Source of the DNA: Pseudarthrobacter oxydans | GTDB lineage: Bacteria; Actinomycetota; Actinomycetes; Actinomycetales; Micrococcaceae | Assembly: GCF_013314975.1 (NCBI RefSeq) | Contig: NZ_JABTYH010000019.1 | Location: 1-64,000, forward strand | Reading direction: 5' to 3' | Length of the DNA stretch: 64,000 nucleotides | Shown here: positions 61,976 to 64,000 of the stretch, piece after piece | Numbering within the stretch: the stretch's first letter is position 1 | Layout of the letters: each line of letters starts with the position of its first letter | Notes under the pieces: generated by a model | The model's database searches: none | What the model was told of the DNA's origin: nothing | What the model saw: the letters and a program-made list of their open reading frames with translations, nothing else | Program-made: the position numbers and the translations under genes

Positions 61976-62962
61976 ATGAGTTCGCCAGCTTCCCGCCCAG
62001 TCCCTCCTGCCGCTGCCAACCTGCTTAACCTGCGCGGCGCCGTCGATCTTTCCAGCCTGAAGCAGCGCCCGGCCTCACCGGCTTCACCGGCCGGGACCGG
62101 AACGCCGCAGGAAGGCGCCCAGCCGGGTGCCGCTCCCGGCGCCCAGGAACTGAAGGTCAACGTCACCGAGGGCAACTTCCAGCAGCTCGTGGAGCTGTCG
62201 GCGCAGGTGCCTGTGGTGTTCGCCCTGTGGGCCTCCTACTCGCCGGAGTCGGCAGCCGTGCTCGAGGTCCTGGAGCGGGTGGTTGGCGGCTACGGCGGCC
62301 GGCTGGTCCTTGGCTCCGCGGACATCGAAGCCTTCCCGCAGCTTGCCCAGGCCTTCCAGGTGCAGGCCGTCCCCACTGCTGTGGCCGTCCTCAAGGGCCA
62401 GCCGGTGCCGCTTTTCCAGGGCAGCGCCGACGAGCAGCAGGTGCGCAGCCTGTTTGACGAACTGCTGAAAGTAGCCGCGGCGAACGGCGTGACCGGGAGC
62501 CTGGGAGCCGGAGGGGCGGAAGAGGACGCTCCCGCGCCGCTGCCGCCGCTGCACCAGGCCGCGTTCGACGCCATCGAAGCGGGAGATTATGCTGCTGCGG
62601 CAGAGGCGTACCGCCAGGCGCTGACCGAGATGCCCGCGGACCATGAGGCCAAGGCAGGACTTGCCCAGGTGGAGCTGATGGGGAGGCTCCAGCCGCTTTC
62701 TGCCCAGGACAGCGAAGCCCTGCGCACGCTCGCGGCCAACGAGCCGGACAACCTTGAGGCCCAGCTGGGGGTGGCAGACCTTGATGTGGCCGGCGGCCAC
62801 GTGGAGGATGCGCTGAGCCGGCTGGTCTCCTTCATCGGCAGGAACTTCGGCCCGGAGCGTGAGGCTGCCCGCGTCCGGCTTCTGGAGCTGTTCGACGTAG
62901 TGGGCGCCGCGGACGAACGGGTGGCCAAGGCGCGCCAGGCCCTCGCGAGGGTGCTCTTCTAG
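61976..62962 (+). CDS. Thioredoxin-like TPR protein, CnoX/YbbN-type, without CxxC
   Basis: 328 residues. A Pro/Ala-rich N-terminus of about 60 residues is followed by a thioredoxin fold (about 65-165) and a TPR-like helical domain (about 195-328; FDAIEAGDYAAAAEAYRQAL), the layout of CnoX/YbbN chaperedoxins that hold unfolded proteins for GroEL. The active-site CxxC is replaced: after FALWAS the sequence reads YSPESAA, with no cysteines, so it cannot do thiol exchange. TAGAGT (61963-61968) ends 7 nt before the ATG, suggesting a leaderless start, though GGAAAG also lies there. The stop overlaps the next GTG. Confidence 0.85.
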   Translation: MSSPASRPVPPAAANLLNLRGAVDLSSLKQRPASPASPAGTGTPQEGAQPGAAPGAQELKVNVTEGNFQQLVELSAQVPVVFALWASYSPESAAVLEVLERVVGGYGGRLVLGSADIEAFPQLAQAFQVQAVPTAVAVLKGQPVPLFQGSADEQQVRSLFDELLKVAAANGVTGSLGAGGAEEDAPAPLPPLHQAAFDAIEAGDYAAAAEAYRQALTEMPADHEAKAGLAQVELMGRLQPLSAQDSEALRTLAANEPDNLEAQLGVADLDVAGGHVEDALSRLVSFIGRNFGPEREAARVRLLELFDVVGAADERVAKARQALARVLF

Positions 62963-64000
62963 TGCCGGCGCTGTTCCAGCCCCTGCGGCTCCGCTCGCTG
63001 GAGCTGCAGCACCGGGGCTGGGTGTCGCCGATGTGCCAGTACAGCTGCGATCCCGACGACGCCCCGGGAGTCCCGAACGACTGGCACCTGATGCATCTGG
63101 GGTCCTTCGCTGCCGGCGGCGCGGCGCTGATCCTGACCGAAGCCGCCGCCGTGAACGCGGAAGGCCGGATCAGCCCCCGCGACGCCGGCCTCTACAACAG
63201 CGGGCAGGCCGAAGCGTGGCAGCGGATCACCTCCTTCGTCCACCGGCACGGCGCCGCAGGGGCCAAGATCGGCGTGCAGCTTGCCCATGCCGGCAGGAAG
63301 GCGTCCACTTACTGGCCCTTTTCCGGCAAGCGCGGCAGCGTTCCGGAGTCCGACGGCGGCTGGACCACTGTGGGGCCCTCACCGTTGGCCTTCGAAGGGT
63401 ACGCCAGCCCCGCGGCGATGGGCGCGGACCAGATCAGCGGCGTGGTGCGCGACTTCGCCGACGCCGCCGTGCGGGCGGTGGACGCGGGCTTTGACACCAT
63501 CGAGATCCACGGTGCCCACGGGTACCTCCTGCACCAGTTCCAAAGCCCGCTGATCAACACGCGGACCGATGCCTGGGGCGGCGACGAAACGGGCCGGAAC
63601 CGGCTGATGCTGACTGTGGTTGACGCCGTCCGAGCCGTCATACCGGAGTCCATGCCGCTGCTCCTGAGGATCTCCGCCAGCGACTGGGCCGAAGGCGGCG
63701 TGGATCTGGCCGCTTCCGTCCGCCTGGCACGGCAGGCCGCCGAACACGGTGTGGACCTCATCGATGTGTCCAGCGGTGGTGCCGTTGCCCACCAGCAGAT
63801 CAAAGCCGGCCCCGGCTACCAGACCGGATTTTCAGCGGCCATCCGGAAGGAAGCCGGTGTGGCCACCGGCACCGTGGGCCTGCTGACTTCGGCAGGCCAG
63901 GCCGAACATGCCGTCGCCACGGGACAGGCTGACGGCGTCCTCATCGCGAGGGCAGCGCTGCGGGACCCGCACTGGTGGCTGAGGGCCGCCTTCGAGCTGG
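62962..64000 (+). CDS. NADH:flavin oxidoreductase, Old Yellow Enzyme family (partial, runs off the window)
   Basis: At least 346 codons, open to the end of the window, so the C-terminus is missing here. GTG start shares one base with the upstream TAG. Family motifs: VSPMCQYSCDPDD for the FMN-binding N-terminus, VQLAHAGRKASTYWP, FDTIEIHGAHGYLLHQFQSP with the catalytic HGAH, and NTRTDAWGG. The pattern is that of YqjM-type (thermophilic-like) ene-reductases, with the FMN-site cysteine in SPMCQYS. It reduces activated C=C bonds with NAD(P)H. Not to be read as a truncated gene; it is cut only by the window. Confidence 0.9.
   Translation, partial: MPALFQPLRLRSLELQHRGWVSPMCQYSCDPDDAPGVPNDWHLMHLGSFAAGGAALILTEAAAVNAEGRISPRDAGLYNSGQAEAWQRITSFVHRHGAAGAKIGVQLAHAGRKASTYWPFSGKRGSVPESDGGWTTVGPSPLAFEGYASPAAMGADQISGVVRDFADAAVRAVDAGFDTIEIHGAHGYLLHQFQSPLINTRTDAWGGDETGRNRLMLTVVDAVRAVIPESMPLLLRISASDWAEGGVDLAASVRLARQAAEHGVDLIDVSSGGAVAHQQIKAGPGYQTGFSAAIRKEAGVATGTVGLLTSAGQAEHAVATGQADGVLIARAALRDPHWWLRAAFEL

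Overview
The window is a gene-dense, GC-rich chromosome segment from an actinobacterium. The best fit is the Micrococcaceae (Arthrobacter/Pseudarthrobacter type). The basis is a fused E2o-E1o 2-oxoglutarate decarboxylase (Kgd), a 24-residue ribosomal protein bL37, the mismatch nuclease NucS, a Rho with a long Arg/Asn/Asp-rich insertion, the order argS-lysA-hom-thrC-thrB-rho-prfA-prmC-sua5-(wecA)-atp, and frequent GTG/TTG starts with ATGA/GTGA overlaps. This is an inference from gene content. I see no insertion sequence, prophage, CRISPR array, rRNA or replication origin.

Layout. 1-6.5 kb, mostly minus strand: bL37, a PadR/DUF4097 envelope-stress type pair with a candidate operator, a degenerate GDSL-like protein, and Kgd. 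6.6-12.7 kb: two CNNM/CorC-type membrane proteins behind a long folded leader, then a znuABC zinc importer under a Zur box with zur convergent at its end. 12.8-21.4 kb: a metallo-hydrolase, a Cds1-like PLP enzyme, a rhodanese-ADH-HIT operon, the large helicase HrpA and a 55-residue membrane protein. 21.4-25.2 kb: a GlxA-type regulator, a protealysin-like M4 protease with its emfourin inhibitor, a secreted peptidase-like protein and tRNA-Arg(CCG). 25.3-28.2 kb: a three-gene FMN electron-transfer operon (FMN-binding lipoprotein, ApbE, NqrB/RnfD-FNR fusion).

28.4-41.3 kb: one long plus-strand run, argS, lysA, hom, thrC, thrB (aspartate-family amino acids), rho, prfA, prmC (transcription and translation termination), sua5 and a TagA/WecG glycosyltransferase. 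41.3-43.6 kb: a GT2 glycosyltransferase and WecA, suggesting with TagA a small surface-glycan set. 43.7-51.6 kb: the complete F1Fo ATP synthase operon with two accessory proteins. 51.7-55.9 kb: DUF2550, a membrane-anchored esterase and an aminoacyl-phosphatidylglycerol synthase-like protein. 56.0-64.0 kb: a cold-shock protein with a long leader, NucS, a zinc-ribbon-like protein, an alpha/beta hydrolase, an AI-2E family exporter, an unrecognised membrane protein, a cysteine-less CnoX-like protein and an Old Yellow Enzyme cut by the window end.

Most of the content is core metabolism. The least explained signals are mutually exclusive RNA hairpins between rho and prfA, large intercistronic hairpins inside the atp operon, a chain of two tiny overlapping ORFs leading into wecA, the protealysin-emfourin pair, the FMN electron-transfer operon and the esterase/aminoacyl-PG synthase pair.
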